NCBI RefSeq assembly: GCF_003208435.1
Contig: NZ_QKMF01000014.1
Span: 62,001-126,000 of the forward strand
Direction: 5' to 3'
DNA length: 64,000 nt
From: Pelagimonas varians
GTDB taxonomy: Bacteria; Pseudomonadota; Alphaproteobacteria; Rhodobacterales; Rhodobacteraceae
Below the pieces are notes generated by a model that was given only the letters and a program-made list of their open reading frames with translations, searched no databases and had not been told where the DNA came from. The translations under genes and the position numbers were made by a program. Numbering within the stretch: the stretch's first letter is position 1; each line of letters starts with the position of its first letter. Shown here one piece after another: positions 18,569 through 29,390 of the stretch.

Positions 18569-19897
18569 CTACCAGTTGTCGCGGAACCATTGTACCGCGC
18601 GCTTGAAACTGCGAGCCGGATATTTGTCGACCGGAATTTCGAAATCCCACCATTCATCTTGCGGATGCGCTGCAAACAGCGACAACCCAACTGCGCCTGC
18701 AAATCCCGGACCCGTGGCTGCCTGCGGTAAACCATGCACCCGCAAAGGCCGCCCCAAACGCACTTGATGTCCCAAGATCCGCGAGGCCAACCCATCAAGT
18801 CCCGGAATTTGGCTTGCGCCGCCGGTCAATACAATCTGTTGGCTTGGCAGATGGTCAAAGCCTGCGGCATCAAGACAGGCGCGCACTTCTTCCAAGATCT
18901 CTTCGACGCGCGGACGCATGATGCCGATCAGTTCCGCCCGACTGACGGTGCGGCGGTCATGTTCCCAATCCCCCGTCTCGCCGCCTTTTTCGATCATTTC
19001 GCGGTCATCCATTCCCGTGGCGACAACGCCACCATAGAATGTTTTGATCCGCTCTGCCGTCGCGGTGGGCACCTGAAGGCCCATTGAAATGTCCGATGTT
19101 ACATGATCCCCGCCCATGCGCACCGCATCGGAAAAAATCATGTGTTTTTTCATAAAGATCGAAACGCCAGTGCTGCCGCCGCCCATATCAATACAAGCCG
19201 CGCCCAGTTCTTGTTCGTCCTCGACCAAGGCTGCAACACCGGCGGCATAAGACGAACTTGCCAAACCGGCCAGTTCAAGATCACAGCGTTTCACACAATG
19301 CGCGATGTTCTGGATCGCCTGTGCATCAACGGTTAGCATATGCATGTCGCAGGCCAGCTCATTGCCGATCTGCCCGCGCGGATCACTTAAGCCCGAGCGG
19401 TGATCCAGCGCAAAGTTCACCGGCTGCGCGTGCAAAACTTCGCGGCCATGGCCAAAGTCGGGTACATCGCAGGCGCTGAGCACACGGGCCACATCTTGTT
19501 CATCAACCGTGACGCCCATGACATCAACAGTGCCAGCCAGCCCATAGCTGCGTGGCCCTGCCCCCGAAAAACAGGCGATCACATGATCCACCCGGATGCC
19601 GGCCATCTTTTGCGCCGCCTGAACCGCTGTTCGAATGGCGCGCTCGGTTTCACCCATGCTGGAAATTTCGCCAAATTTGACACCGCGCGACCGTGTGGTT
19701 GCCGCGCCAATCACCCGAAAGCCAGACTGTCCAGCCAGTGATCCGATGTTTTCATCCGACGGGTCCGAGCCGTCAAAGCGCAATACCAGACAGGCAATTT
19801 TGGAGCTGCCCACATCCAAAATCGCCACCACGCCGCGTTGCATTGCCGCCCGGCGCATATTGCGCATCGCCCGCTGGGATTCGTAGAGCTCGATCAT
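18569..19897 (-). CDS. ftsA: Cell division protein FtsA
   Basis: FtsA is the actin-like protein that anchors FtsZ to the membrane and recruits later divisome proteins. The 442-residue protein shows the phosphate-binding LDVGSSKIACLV near the N-terminus, the second phosphate loop CIDMGGGSTGVSIF, and the adenosine motif VLTGGASQIPGL. The C-terminal amphipathic end (residues such as SFKRAVQWFRDNW) fits the membrane-targeting helix. It follows ftsQ by six bases, so the two are co-transcribed. Confidence 0.96.
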   Translation of the reverse strand: MIELYESQRAMRNMRRAAMQRGVVAILDVGSSKIACLVLRFDGSDPSDENIGSLAGQSGFRVIGAATTRSRGVKFGEISSMGETERAIRTAVQAAQKMAGIRVDHVIACFSGAGPRSYGLAGTVDVMGVTVDEQDVARVLSACDVPDFGHGREVLHAQPVNFALDHRSGLSDPRGQIGNELACDMHMLTVDAQAIQNIAHCVKRCDLELAGLASSSYAAGVAALVEDEQELGAACIDMGGGSTGVSIFMKKHMIFSDAVRMGGDHVTSDISMGLQVPTATAERIKTFYGGVVATGMDDREMIEKGGETGDWEHDRRTVSRAELIGIMRPRVEEILEEVRACLDAAGFDHLPSQQIVLTGGASQIPGLDGLASRILGHQVRLGRPLRVHGLPQAATGPGFAGAVGLSLFAAHPQDEWWDFEIPVDKYPARSFKRAVQWFRDNW

Positions 19898-19903
19898 TTT
19901 TTA

Positions 19904-20788
19904 TTATTCCCCACCAGCTTTAATCGTATTCGAAGACCGCATGGCCTGCACCGCGTCCTCGCCCATTCGTATCGTTGGCCGTTGCGTCAAACGCAGATCA
20001 ACCACAGTTAAATCACGGCCAAGCATTTGAATGGCTTGATCCATGGCAATTGTCCGTTCCAGCGCCCGCACCGCCTTGGTTTCCGGCAGCAAGATGCGCT
20101 GGCCATGGTCCAAAACCACATCCCAACGCCGCGCGCCCATCCGTTCAAACCCGCGCAACCGCGCCTTTAACGGACCAGTCACAGCATAAAGCGCCAGCGC
20201 CTCTTTCACCGCATCATGCGCTCCGTCGCCTGCAATCACCGGCAATTTTGCGTAATCCGCCCGCGCATTGGCCAAGCGGACAAAAGCGCCGGTTTCATCC
20301 AGCAATTCCAAACCTCGATCGCCGCGGCGCAAGACCTTGGGCACACGTTCGACAACTTCGACCTGTAAAATTCCGCCTTGGCGGACCCGTACTGTCGCAT
20401 CTCTGACAGCACTTAGAGCGACGACTGTTTCATGCATTTTGCCAAGGTCGAGATCAAAAGAGCTGACCGGAAAATCGACCGGAAGAATTTTGCGAATGTC
20501 TTCTGCGACGATAGATGTCGCGCCATCAACGGCCATCAGTTTGACCTGAAATTCCGGACGGCTTTCGACGGTTTCGCGGACCTCAGAGATCATTTGGTTA
20601 AACGCCAACCGGTTGTCGTCAGATGCAAACCACAAGGACACCGCTCCAACCGAGAGCGCGAAAGGCAGGACAACCCGGATGCAAAACCGAAAACCGGGTG
20701 TTAGTTTCAGACGCTCAAACCGGTACTTGAGCCGTGACGGAGCAGGATCATGTCGAGCGGACTGGGATTTTCGGCTCAGCGGTTGCAC
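19904..20788 (-). CDS. ftsQ: Cell division protein FtsQ
   Basis: FtsQ is a bitopic inner-membrane divisome protein that binds FtsL/FtsB. It has a short basic cytoplasmic N-terminus, one membrane helix (about residues 35-57), a POTRA domain starting near the [11 protein letters not shown] segment, and a beta domain ending with [12 protein letters not shown]. The GTG start at 20788 is preferred to an ATG at 20815 because GGGGGA sits eight bases upstream and it gives the VQPL N-terminus expected for this group. It overlaps the end of ddl by 13 bases, which suggests translational coupling. Confidence 0.92.
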   Translation of the reverse strand: MQPLSRKSQSARHDPAPSRLKYRFERLKLTPGFRFCIRVVLPFALSVGAVSLWFASDDNRLAFNQMISEVRETVESRPEFQVKLMAVDGATSIVAEDIRKILPVDFPVSSFDLDLGKMHETVVALSAVRDATVRVRQGGILQVEVVERVPKVLRRGDRGLELLDETGAFVRLANARADYAKLPVIAGDGAHDAVKEALALYAVTGPLKARLRGFERMGARRWDVVLDHGQRILLPETKAVRALERTIAMDQAIQMLGRDLTVVDLRLTQRPTIRMGEDAVQAMRSSNTIKAGGE

Positions 20789-21690
20789 GTGGCATCCCCC
20801 ACCATCCAAGCGCACAGTTGTCCAAAACTGATCCCCGACGCTTGCGCCTGTTCGGGGGAAAGCGATGTCGGCGTCATGCCGGGCTGCGTGTTGGTTTCCA
20901 ACAAAATGAGGCCGTCCAGCCCCTTGGTTTCATCCCAGCGAAAATCGGTGCGGCTGACTCCGCGGCAGCCAAGGGCGTCATGCGCCCGCAGGGCAAAATC
21001 CAAACAGGCGGCTTCAATCTCGGGGGGGAGGTTGGCAGGGCATACGTGGCGCGATCCACCAACTTTGTATTTGGCATCATAGTCATACCAACCATCCGTA
21101 AGAATATCCGTCACCGCCAAAGCGCGATCGCCCATCACGGTTGTCGTCAATTCCCGACCTGGAATGAACTGTTCGACCATCACCGTTTGCGGCATGTCCT
21201 CGGACAACATGGGCGGAGCATTTGCCGCCTCATTGACCAAATACACCCCTACCGATGACCCCTCATTATAGGGTTTCACCACATAGGGCGGCGGCATCAC
21301 ATGCGCGGCCATTACGTCGGATTTTTCGGCCAGCAGGCTGGCTGCAACCGGCAGCCCTGCCGCGCGGTAGATATCTTTGGTGCGTTCTTTGTCCATCGCA
21401 AGAGCCGAAGAAAGCACGCCGGAATGCGTGTAGGGCAACCGCATCCATTCAAGGATACCTTGCACGCAACCATCTTCACCCCAGCGACCATGCAGAGCGT
21501 TGAATACAACGTCAGGCTGCAACGCAACGAGACGGGCCACCAGATCGGCACCCGCGTCGATTTCTACAACCTCAAAACCTTCGTCCCTCAAAGCAGCAGC
21601 GCATTCCTGCCCGGATGACAGAGACACTTCGCGTTCCGCCGAAGGGCCACCCATCAATACCGCTACTTTCGGGAATGTCCTGCTCGACAT
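20776..21690 (-). CDS. ddl: D-alanine-D-alanine ligase
   Basis: This ATP-grasp enzyme joins two D-alanines for the peptidoglycan precursor. The protein (304 residues) begins with [19 protein letters not shown], a DdlB hallmark, and shows the ATP-grasp segment [14 protein letters not shown]. The metal-binding end [21 protein letters not shown] is intact. The ATG at 21690 has GAGG nine bases upstream; an ATG five codons earlier is possible. It lies between murB and ftsQ as in many alphaproteobacteria. Confidence 0.95.
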   Translation of the reverse strand: MSSRTFPKVAVLMGGPSAEREVSLSSGQECAAALRDEGFEVVEIDAGADLVARLVALQPDVVFNALHGRWGEDGCVQGILEWMRLPYTHSGVLSSALAMDKERTKDIYRAAGLPVAASLLAEKSDVMAAHVMPPPYVVKPYNEGSSVGVYLVNEAANAPPMLSEDMPQTVMVEQFIPGRELTTTVMGDRALAVTDILTDGWYDYDAKYKVGGSRHVCPANLPPEIEAACLDFALRAHDALGCRGVSRTDFRWDETKGLDGLILLETNTQPGMTPTSLSPEQAQASGISFGQLCAWMVGDATCNR

Positions 21691-21801
21691 CCCTAATCGC
21701 CTCATTTTCGGGGTTTAACCCCTTGTTATTATACGGCCTGCCTGTGGCCGCTATATGGGGCATACGTCGCTGGGCTTTGCCTTTTGGCCTATCCCTCAGA
21801 C

Positions 21802-22734
21802 TTACGTCTGTTCTTGCGCCGGTTCACCTACCCGCATAATTTCCCACACTAGCTCTATTTGGCTGTTTTGGAAAACCCTTTTTCGCACTTCTTCGCCCAA
21901 TCCTTCCAAGTCTGCGGCAGTTGCGCCACCCGTGTTGACCAAAAAGTTGGAATGCATCGGGCTCATTTGCGCACCACCCAAGGTTGCGCCGCGCATTCCC
22001 GCATCGTCTATAACCTTCCACGCTTTCAGCTCATGGCTGTCATCCGCCTGACCCGTGCTCGAAAATCCGGCGGGATTGCGAAATGTACTGCCGGCCGTGC
22101 GGTCCTTGGTTGGCTGCGTTTCGTCGCGCTTTTTCAGCTGCGCAGCCATACGCGCGTCTAGCGTATCAGGATCGCCCGAAGCGCCCTCAAAGGTGGCCTC
22201 GACGATCACCCAACCATCAGGTAGGTCAGTCTGCCGGTATTGGAATTTCAGGTCGTCCGCAGTCAGGGTGACCTCCTCCCCTGCACGCGTAATCGCCCGC
22301 GCACTGATGAAATGATCCGCAACGTAAGAGCCATAACAGCCCGCATTCATCCGCACTGCGCCGCCAATCGCACCGGGGATCGTGCGCAAGAACGTCAAAT
22401 CGACACCGGCCTGCGCCGCCTTGCGCGCAACATGCGCATCTAGCGCCGCAACCCCCGCAGTGACACGATTGCCATCAACCTCGATATGGTTAAAGCCCCG
22501 CCCCATGCGGATCACAACCGCCCGAATGCCGCCATCGCGCACAATCAGGTTTGAGCCAACCCCCATCGGAAAAACCGCAACGCCCGCGTCCAAGGATTTT
22601 AGAAAATCCTTGAGATCACCCAGATCAGCCGGTTGAAACAAAGCATCCGCCGGGCCGCCAACACGCAGCCAAGTCAGGTCATTCAACGGGCGATCAGGCG
22701 TCAAACGCCCTCGGGTCGTGGGGAAACTGGTCAT
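21802..22734 (-). CDS. murB: UDP-N-acetylenolpyruvoylglucosamine reductase MurB
   Basis: MurB is the FAD enzyme that reduces UDP-GlcNAc-enolpyruvate to UDP-MurNAc. The 310-residue protein shows [13 protein letters not shown] for FAD binding, [17 protein letters not shown] near the active site, and the terminal [16 protein letters not shown] segment of type I/II MurB. The ribosome-binding site is weak. Upstream lies about 2 kb of decayed DNA that separates it from murC, its usual neighbour. A 111-bp gap precedes ddl. Confidence 0.95.
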   Translation of the reverse strand: MTSFPTTRGRLTPDRPLNDLTWLRVGGPADALFQPADLGDLKDFLKSLDAGVAVFPMGVGSNLIVRDGGIRAVVIRMGRGFNHIEVDGNRVTAGVAALDAHVARKAAQAGVDLTFLRTIPGAIGGAVRMNAGCYGSYVADHFISARAITRAGEEVTLTADDLKFQYRQTDLPDGWVIVEATFEGASGDPDTLDARMAAQLKKRDETQPTKDRTAGSTFRNPAGFSSTGQADDSHELKAWKVIDDAGMRGATLGGAQMSPMHSNFLVNTGGATAADLEGLGEEVRKRVFQNSQIELVWEIMRVGEPAQEQT

Positions 22735-23084
22735 ATGGCGGTGCTAAATTGTGTGCCTCAAAAGGGCAAGAGGGAAGCTCAGGTTAGGTATAGAGCAGGC
22801 ACACATCTTCGAACCTTAGATTATCGTGGCCAATGCGAGACGCCGCTACGCGTTTTTGAAGATTCCTGTTGCGATATTTTGACAGCAGTTTGCGAATTGC
22901 AACAGTATCAGGCAGATCCAATCCGCCTTTGTCTTTCACCAAACCATCTGCCGAGAGACGGAACAAGGCTGAAGTTGTCCGGCAAACCTTGATAGCGTGT
23001 CAAGATGTGTCCAGAATTGACGGTAGGATACCAATTTGATGAAAAGACGAATTTTTTTCAGAGAAGTATAGGCCGCGGTGGCGC
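22735..23084. other. Gene-free stretch upstream of murB
   Basis: I see no gene here. It presumably holds the murB promoter and the edge of an old IS3 insertion. No clear inverted repeat or target duplication could be found. Confidence 0.4.
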
Positions 23085-23507
23085 TTGGCACTTGGCACTT
23101 GCGAGGTAACAAGACGGCGCAACAGGTTGCAGTCAGACATAATTCCATCCGACGCAGGTGATGTCATAAAAATGGCGGCCATGGACCGAGCGACACACAA
23201 TGTGTTTGCTTGGCGACCCTCCAACACACTGGACGCCAGTTTTAGCCTTGAGGCGATGAACGAGGTCATCACAAAATGCGCACAACCCGACATGATGAAT
23301 TCGGACCAAGGATCACAGTTCACAGTTTCAGCTTGGTTCACGACGCTGACCGAGGCCGACGTCGAAATCTTGTTGGGTGGCCGTTCTCTCAAGCGGGAGG
23401 CAATCAATCTGCATGAATTGTATGACGGTCTTCAAGCCAAGCGCGGCATCGACAGCTGGATCGGGTTTTATATTAGTAAGCGGCTACAGCCGGTGCATGA
23501 AAAGTGA
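23085..23507 (+). pseudogene. IS3-family transposase OrfB remnant
   Basis: The 140-residue frame contains the end of an rve integrase domain. MDRATHNVFAWRPSNTL followed by DMMNSDQGSQFT corresponds to the segment around the second catalytic Asp. The block between that segment and RSLKREAINLHELYDG is missing about 20 residues, including the usual DN...IERLWRSLKYE stretch that holds the catalytic Glu. The N-terminal half of OrfB and all of OrfA are absent, so this is an inactive scar inside the dcw cluster. Downstream sequence to about 23620 keeps weak similarity to the IS 3' end in shifted frames. Confidence 0.75.
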
Positions 23508-23649
23508 ACACGCGGCGATGCCTAATTTGGCTCGATACAGGTGAACAAAACGGCGTGAAACCAAGAAAACTACGTCTTGGCCAAGCTGCAAACCTGTCCA
23601 AATTAGGAGGCCTCAATTCACCCGGGCACTTACCCGCCTTTCCGTCGTC

Positions 23650-23916
23650 CTATGCGGCGACCAGAGAGGATGATTCAGCGGCGGCAAATATCAACACAGC
23701 CAAAACCACAACGCAGGTCCAAACCATAGCATACATAAATAGAGTGAATGCGATGTCCTTTCTCTTTTCACGCTCAGGCTGTTTGACTTGCCAAAACTCT
23801 TTGCGGGCCTTTAGGACCTTGCTGTAGGAAAAGAACGGGATGGCAGAAGCAACCCGCCCGTCTATTTCTTTTTTCGGCAACCACGCCTTTGCTTTTTCTT
23901 GTACTTGCGTCGACAC
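23650..23916 (-). CDS. Small single-span membrane protein, unknown
   Basis: I do not recognise this 88-residue frame. It has a charged N-terminal half and one clear membrane helix near the C-terminus (about residues 58-80). It would start with GTG at 23916, without a good ribosome-binding site. The same strand upstream (to about 24180) contains short fragments that look like a decayed continuation, so this may be the tail of a broken gene rather than an intact one. Confidence 0.35.
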   Translation of the reverse strand: MSTQVQEKAKAWLPKKEIDGRVASAIPFFSYSKVLKARKEFWQVKQPEREKRKDIAFTLFMYAMVWTCVVVLAVLIFAAAESSSLVAA

Positions 23917-24595
23917 GGTCCATCAACTTCGCAAACACAGGTCTACCCTGTAGCTTTCAAGGTTTCCGATAGTTCGTGGCGGGTTTTGCCCCATTCCTTT
24001 TGAGCATCGACGTACATTGCACTTTGCTGCGCCGCTTCGGCGTCTAAGCTCTAGAATTCGGTTTTTAGGTTTTCACTCTCCAAATTCCTAAAACTATTGA
24101 CCTATTCATTTTCCAAGCCTTGGCTATTTGCCGGTTTGCCTTGCCAACGCCCTCCCAAGTCTTTTGCGGCAGCAAGGCAATTTCAACCATCACCGGCTGA
24201 TTTGTGGCGGGGACAGTGCCCAGTGAAAGGGGGTTACCCATCGATGCAAAAATCCCATGCGCAGGATTGATATTGGGGGCCTGCTAGTGCGTGTTTGTTT
24301 TGAGGGGATTTGTATTTTGAACGGCTAACCGCATTGCCTGAAACGGCGACTCCACTGGACATAACCGTTGTGTGGCCGCATTCCTATATCTTGTTTTGGC
24401 ACAAGGGTCGCGACAGAAGATGTCATCAGGCAGCGCAGAGCTCGCAGGGGTGTCAAATCCCGCATGCGGGCACGAATGGAAGAGAGCGTAAATCCCACAA
24501 TATCGACAAGACCCGCGCAGCAACCCGTTTTATTTCAGTCACAGCAATGGGGGTGATAAAAAACGAAATGGCACCGCATTAGGCCACCGTTTTGC
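23917..24595. other. Decayed intergenic stretch in the murC-murB gap
   Basis: No intact gene is visible. The minus strand around 23950-24180 has coding-like fragments broken by stops, consistent with a lost gene next to the IS3 remnant. Confidence 0.4.
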
Positions 24596-24862
24596 CTAGC
24601 ACAAAGTGCGGGGGCGCAGGCTTGCCACGACGGCCCCGATGACCGTAGCGATCAGGCTTGGGGTGACCACAAACAGGCCCAACAACGTGAAGACCAGTCC
24701 GTCGATGCCAGGAACTGTTAGCTCTTTGAACACCGCCCAGCCGCCAAGCGCCAGCAGCAGCCCAATGTAGCCCCAGGTCACATCAGACCGGCAGGCCCGC
24801 AGCGGCGCATAGCCCATAAACAGGCCGATTGAAAACGCAGCAAGTGGTATCATCAAAAGCAT
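24596..24862 (-). CDS. Small three-helix membrane protein in the dcw cluster
   Basis: The 88-residue protein has three hydrophobic stretches (about residues 2-18, 30-45 and 54-80), so it is probably an inner-membrane protein. The start at 24862 has GGGGGA about seven bases upstream. It follows the DUF2484 gene in the space between murC and murB. Its role is unknown, but the location suggests an envelope function. Confidence 0.65.
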   Translation of the reverse strand: MLLMIPLAAFSIGLFMGYAPLRACRSDVTWGYIGLLLALGGWAVFKELTVPGIDGLVFTLLGLFVVTPSLIATVIGAVVASLRPRTLC

Positions 24863-24986
24863 CGAACAGTCCCCCGTTTGCTCAGTCCAAGATGGCGTGC
24901 GCCATGGGGGAAAACCAGTGGGGAATTCCCCACCTGAGTGCAGAGCACCTGTGCAAGAATGAATGGATGCGGTGGTGACCGCGTGA

Positions 24987-25247
24987 TCAGCTGGGGTCAG
25001 CGCGGCCAAACTGGCGTTTGATCCACACAAACAAATAGCGTACCGGCCAACGCAAAACGCTCATCCCTGCGACCAGAAACAACAGGCCAATCCAAGGCCC
25101 ATTTTGATAGGTCACAAAACCGAGCAAGGGGATGCCAACCGCAATCAGCGCATAGGCCCGTGTCCACATGTTGTCTTTTGATGGGATCATGCCAAGCACA
25201 TTGGCTGCAACAAGCCAGAGGCAGGCGAGGATCAATGAAAGTGCCAT
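24987..25247 (-). CDS. DUF2484 family membrane protein
   Basis: This 86-residue protein matches DUF2484, a small membrane protein typically found between murC and murB in Rhodobacteraceae. It begins MALSLILACLWLVAAN, has a second helix around GIPLLGFVTYQNGPW and ends in a basic tail after RWPVRYLFVWIKRQF. The start at 25247 has GGAG upstream. Function is not established. The family's fixed place in the dcw cluster suggests a link to envelope synthesis. Confidence 0.8.
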   Translation of the reverse strand: MALSLILACLWLVAANVLGMIPSKDNMWTRAYALIAVGIPLLGFVTYQNGPWIGLLFLVAGMSVLRWPVRYLFVWIKRQFGRADPS

Positions 25248-25352
25248 AATATCCGTCTCCGCTGCCCCCAAGGCACCGCGAACTTGCCCAATTAGGGCCC
25301 AAAGCGCAAGACCAAGACTTCGGCGTTTTTTACAAAGTCCAAGGAAACGACA

Positions 25353-26528
25353 CTAGCCGACAAAGGCAAAGGACAAGGCGATGACAGAAAGACCCAAGCC
25401 AAACACCGGCACCGCCATTGGCACGGTAAAAGGTCCGCGCGGGCTTTGCCGTTTTACCATGATAAGGGCGGCATTGACCAAGACAAAGACCGACAACAAG
25501 ATAAGTGTGGCGGTTTCGGCAAGCACGGATACTGGCAAAATCGCGGCTCCGAAAACCACGCAAACCCCAATCAAGGCACTGGCCAAGGCCGGAGTTCCAA
25601 ACCGTGGATGCGCCCTGTGGAACACCGCCAGCACCGGGGTGTGATTGCCCAATCCATACAAAACCCGACTGGCCATGACGATCTGCGCCAAGATACCATT
25701 GGCCACAGCAAACACCGCGATGGATGCAAAGAACTGCCCCCCTCCGCCGGTCACGGTGGTCCACACCAGAGCAAGCGGTTGTTCCGATCCGGCAAGCATA
25801 TCAACCGGCACGGCCCGCATCGACGCCCAAACCACCAGTGCATAAATGGACGATGTGATCACCAGCGACAGGATGATAGCCCGAGGCAGGGTATAGGTCG
25901 GATCACGAACTTCTTCGGCCATGTTCACGATGTCTTCGAAACCGATAAAGGCAAAGAAGGCCAGCATGGCCCCTGCCCCGATTCCCGTCCATGGAATCGT
26001 TGTGGGTTCCACAATCACCGGATCAGCGGTGGCACCGGCCCATATCACCAACCCGAGCCCAACCACTTCGATTGCAGTAAACAGCGCAGCGAGGCTCAGG
26101 CTTTCCATTACACCGACAATTGCCACGCTGGTCAAAGCAGTGCCCATCAGAATAATGGCCCAGATCAGCGGCATATCAACGATAGCCACCAGATATCCCG
26201 CCCCGCCGCGCAAAACCGCGGCCGCAGCAATCAACCCCGCAAAGACAATGGCCAGCCCGACAACAACCGCCATGGATTTGGACCGAAACCCCTTGGCGAC
26301 ATAGGCGGCCTCTCCGGCGGCTTCTGGCAGGCGGGTGCTGAATTCTGCATAAGACAACGCAGTCGGGGCCGCGACCAGCCCCGCCAGCAAAAAGGCCCAA
26401 GGCGCGTAAAAACCGGCGATCTCGGCCACGGCCCCAACCAAAACATAGATGCCAGCGCCAACCATGACCCCAACGCCGTAAGCGACCAGCAAAGGCAATC
26501 CAATGCGCCGTTTCAAGTGATCCGTCAT
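25353..26528 (-). CDS. APC-superfamily amino acid permease
   Basis: This 391-residue inner-membrane protein is an amino acid/polyamine permease. The first helix carries VAYGVGVMVGAGIYVLVG, the GxGIY-type substrate motif of the superfamily, and later segments include FFAFIGFEDIVNMAEEVRDP in the region that contacts substrate. About 11-12 hydrophobic segments are visible. The start at 26528 is preferred to an in-frame codon 23 residues upstream. It sits after the murC terminator, so it is probably expressed separately. Substrate unknown. Confidence 0.88.
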   Translation of the reverse strand: MTDHLKRRIGLPLLVAYGVGVMVGAGIYVLVGAVAEIAGFYAPWAFLLAGLVAAPTALSYAEFSTRLPEAAGEAAYVAKGFRSKSMAVVVGLAIVFAGLIAAAAVLRGGAGYLVAIVDMPLIWAIILMGTALTSVAIVGVMESLSLAALFTAIEVVGLGLVIWAGATADPVIVEPTTIPWTGIGAGAMLAFFAFIGFEDIVNMAEEVRDPTYTLPRAIILSLVITSSIYALVVWASMRAVPVDMLAGSEQPLALVWTTVTGGGGQFFASIAVFAVANGILAQIVMASRVLYGLGNHTPVLAVFHRAHPRFGTPALASALIGVCVVFGAAILPVSVLAETATLILLSVFVLVNAALIMVKRQSPRGPFTVPMAVPVFGLGLSVIALSFAFVG

Positions 26529-26631
26529 GCCGGTTTTCCCTTTTGCAGTTGCAGGCAGTGTGCCGCAATGATCGCCAAAGACCTTGATGCGGCTCAATGC
26601 GTGATCTGAAACGTCGCGTCACCCCTGCCCC

Positions 26632-26668
26632 AAAGGAAAAGCCCGCCGAGTTTGATAACTCAACGGGC
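26632..26668 (-). terminator. Intrinsic terminator after murC
   Basis: On the minus strand GCCCG..GAGTT pairs with AACTC..CGGGC around a four-base loop, followed by TTTTCCTTT. It lies 27 bp after the murC stop, so the upstream dcw transcript probably ends here. Confidence 0.88.
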
Positions 26669-26694
26669 ACCAATACTCATCTGGTCAAGATAGA

Positions 26695-28092
26695 TTAGTC
26701 TTTCAAACGCGTCGGCAAGGCATTCGCCCAAGCCGAGATTGTACCCGCCCCGAGGCAGACAACCATATCACCGGGCTGTGCTTGTTCGCGGACCAACCGC
26801 TCTAGATCATCCTCGCTGTGCAGCGCCCGTGCATGGCGGTGGCCGTGGCGTACCAACCCCGCAACCAGATCATCACGGCTGGCACCTTCAATCGGATCCT
26901 CGCCCGCAGAAAAGACTTCTGCGATACCAACAACATCCGCATCGTTAAAGCAGCTACAGAATTCCTCGAAATGATGGTGTAGCCGCGAAAAGCGGTGCGG
27001 CTGGTGCACAGCAATCACCCGACCTTCGGTCGCTTGGCGGGCCGCTTTCAACACGGCAGCGATTTCAACTGGGTGGTGGCCATAGTCATCGATGACGGTC
27101 ACACCGTTCACTTCGCCAACTTTGGTAAAGCGACGGTTGACCCCGCCGAAATTTGCAAGCGCTTCACGAATTTCGTCGCCAGCCATACCCAGATGCCGCG
27201 CCACTGCGATGGCCGACAAAGCGTTGGATACGTTGTGATCGCCCGGCATTGGCAAGGTGCAGCCTTCGATCACCAAGTCTTCGGATTGAAAGGCAACGTC
27301 GAAATGCGCCACGCCCTTTTTATAGGTCAGGTTAATCGCCCGCACATCTGCTTGGGCGTTAAAACCATAAGTCACAACCCGGCGATCAGAAACGCGGCCA
27401 ACCAAGGCCTGCACTTCAGGATGGTCGATGCAGCACACCGCCAAGCCGTAAAACGGGATGTTCGACACAAATTGATAAAACCCGTCCCGCAGGTTTTCGA
27501 TGCTGCCCCAATGTTCCATATGTTCGGGGTCGATATTGGTCACGATGGCAACAGTCGCCGGCAACCGGTTAAAGGTGCCGTCGCTTTCATCGGCTTCGAC
27601 AACCATCCATTCGCCATCGCCCATCCGTGCGTTGGACCCGTAAGCGTGAATGATGCCGCCGTTCACCACAGTCGGGTCAAAATTTCCCGCATCCAGCAGT
27701 GTTGCCACCATAGTTGTGGTTGTGGTTTTCCCGTGGGTACCCGCGACTGCAACGTTGGATTTCAACCGCATCAATTCAGCCAGCATTTCAGCGCGGCGCA
27801 CCACCGGCATACCGCGGCGGCGGGCTTCATCCAGCTCGGGATTACCGGGTTTGATCGCAGAGGAAATCACCACGACCTCGGCTTTCTCAAGGTTTTCCGC
27901 CTTTTGGCCCACGAAAATCTCTGCGCCCAATTCGGCCAGACGATCGGTGATCTTGGTATTCTTGAGGTCAGACCCCTGAACAACAAACCCATGATTCAAC
28001 AACACTTCGGCGATGCCCGACATACCAATGCCGCCAATGCCAACAAAATGGATTGGCCCGACATCTCCGGGAAGTTTGGTTGCCCCTGTCAT
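26695..28092 (-). CDS. murC: UDP-N-acetylmuramate-L-alanine ligase MurC
   Basis: MurC adds L-alanine to UDP-MurNAc at the start of stem peptide synthesis. The 465-residue enzyme has the nucleotide-sugar binding [18 protein letters not shown] at the N-terminus, the ATP loop [13 protein letters not shown] at about residue 110, and the C-terminal domain with [18 protein letters not shown]. The ATG at 28092 gives the usual N-terminus and has GGAG upstream; an ATG 11 codons earlier is possible. It follows murG with a 64-bp gap. Confidence 0.96.
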   Translation of the reverse strand: MTGATKLPGDVGPIHFVGIGGIGMSGIAEVLLNHGFVVQGSDLKNTKITDRLAELGAEIFVGQKAENLEKAEVVVISSAIKPGNPELDEARRRGMPVVRRAEMLAELMRLKSNVAVAGTHGKTTTTTMVATLLDAGNFDPTVVNGGIIHAYGSNARMGDGEWMVVEADESDGTFNRLPATVAIVTNIDPEHMEHWGSIENLRDGFYQFVSNIPFYGLAVCCIDHPEVQALVGRVSDRRVVTYGFNAQADVRAINLTYKKGVAHFDVAFQSEDLVIEGCTLPMPGDHNVSNALSAIAVARHLGMAGDEIREALANFGGVNRRFTKVGEVNGVTVIDDYGHHPVEIAAVLKAARQATEGRVIAVHQPHRFSRLHHHFEEFCSCFNDADVVGIAEVFSAGEDPIEGASRDDLVAGLVRHGHRHARALHSEDDLERLVREQAQPGDMVVCLGAGTISAWANALPTRLKD

Positions 28093-28156
28093 TGCCGTAC
28101 TCCGTTCAAAATCCAGATCTTTCATGTGCTGCCCCCAATGAGCTGTGCCGCTCTTT

Positions 28157-29287
28157 CTAGCGTTCTTCTTCTATCGCGTGCGTCTGCGTTGGCTCCATGC
28201 CAGCCAGCTGTTCGATCAATGCGCCCAATTCCTGCGCCGCCTCGGGTTTGGCGACGGTCAGCGCTGCATTGGCCATTTGGATCGAGCCGCGTTCATTGGA
28301 CAAAATCGTCAAAATCTGCTCGCTCATGCTTTCGATATTCAACTGGCTTTCGGGAATGCGTATGGCCGCACCCGCATCTACCAACGCCTGAGCGTTTGCC
28401 ATTTGGTGATCGCCTGTCGCAAATTTGTAAGGGATCAGGATCGAGGGCCGCCCGATGACGCTGATATCTGCCACGCTCGACGCGCCAGAGCGCGAGATGA
28501 TCAACTGTGCCTCGCTCATCAAGGTTGGCACGTCATGGAAAAACGGCTGCACATCTGCATCTACGCCATGTTCTGAATAATAAGCCGCGACACGCTCGCC
28601 ATCTTCGTCGCGGGCTTGGTGGCTGACGCGTAGATGCTGCAAAACATCCAACGGCAAGGCCGCGATTGCTGGCGGCACCATGTCGGACAAGATCCGCGCC
28701 CCTTGCGATCCACCGATCACCAAAATCGACATCGGATAAGGCCCCGGCGCGATATAACCGGCCCCTGCCCGTTCCAGAACAGTGCCGCGCACCGGATTGC
28801 CGACATGGACGCCATGCGCCCCTTCGGGCAATGCTGTCGGCCACGTGCCGCAGGCCACCACGTCCACACGCGTCGCGAAGACTTCATTCACTTTGCCCAG
28901 AACGCCGTTTTGTTCGTGCAGCATGCGCGGCAGTTTCATCACCCATGCCGCGCCCAAGGCCGGAATGGACGGATACCCGCCAAAGCCGATCACAACATCA
29001 GGTCGGTCTTTGCGAAACTTGAAAAAGGTCGACACGACGCCGCCCAAGATTTTGAACGGTGCCAGCACCTTGCCCAAAAGCCCGCCACGCGCAAAAGTGG
29101 CGCTGGAGACCTCTTCGATTTCAACGGTATGGGGAAAGCCGCCCGTATAGCGCGCACCCCGTGCGTCCGTGGACAGTTTGACCCGCCATCCACGGCGCAG
29201 CATCAGTTCGGCCAGCGCCTGCGCGGGGAACATATGCCCCCCGGTTCCACCTGCTGCCATCACCAATAAAGGCTTACGCTCTGCCAT
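28157..29287 (-). CDS. murG: Lipid II-forming GlcNAc transferase MurG
   Basis: MurG transfers GlcNAc to lipid I on the inner face of the membrane to make lipid II. The 376-residue protein has the N-terminal glycine-rich loop [19 protein letters not shown], the hydrophobic patch region [15 protein letters not shown], the [11 protein letters not shown] loop, and the [14 protein letters not shown] loop of the C-terminal domain. It lies between ftsW and murC, the canonical order. Identification is secure. Confidence 0.96.
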   Translation of the reverse strand: MAERKPLLVMAAGGTGGHMFPAQALAELMLRRGWRVKLSTDARGARYTGGFPHTVEIEEVSSATFARGGLLGKVLAPFKILGGVVSTFFKFRKDRPDVVIGFGGYPSIPALGAAWVMKLPRMLHEQNGVLGKVNEVFATRVDVVACGTWPTALPEGAHGVHVGNPVRGTVLERAGAGYIAPGPYPMSILVIGGSQGARILSDMVPPAIAALPLDVLQHLRVSHQARDEDGERVAAYYSEHGVDADVQPFFHDVPTLMSEAQLIISRSGASSVADISVIGRPSILIPYKFATGDHQMANAQALVDAGAAIRIPESQLNIESMSEQILTILSNERGSIQMANAALTVAKPEAAQELGALIEQLAGMEPTQTHAIEEER

Positions 29288-29390
29288 TTCGCTTACTCCA
29301 CACCCGGTTTTCGGGTCAGATACCGTATAGGCGCCATCGGGGCAATGATCCCGCTAGATGCTGCGCCAAAGCCCGCCCAACGACTGTGGC

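Noticed and set aside
26995-28458. Long + strand reading frame of 487 codons opposite murC
   Set aside because: It is antisense to the well-supported murC and murG genes and has no recognisable domains; it reflects GC-biased codon use.
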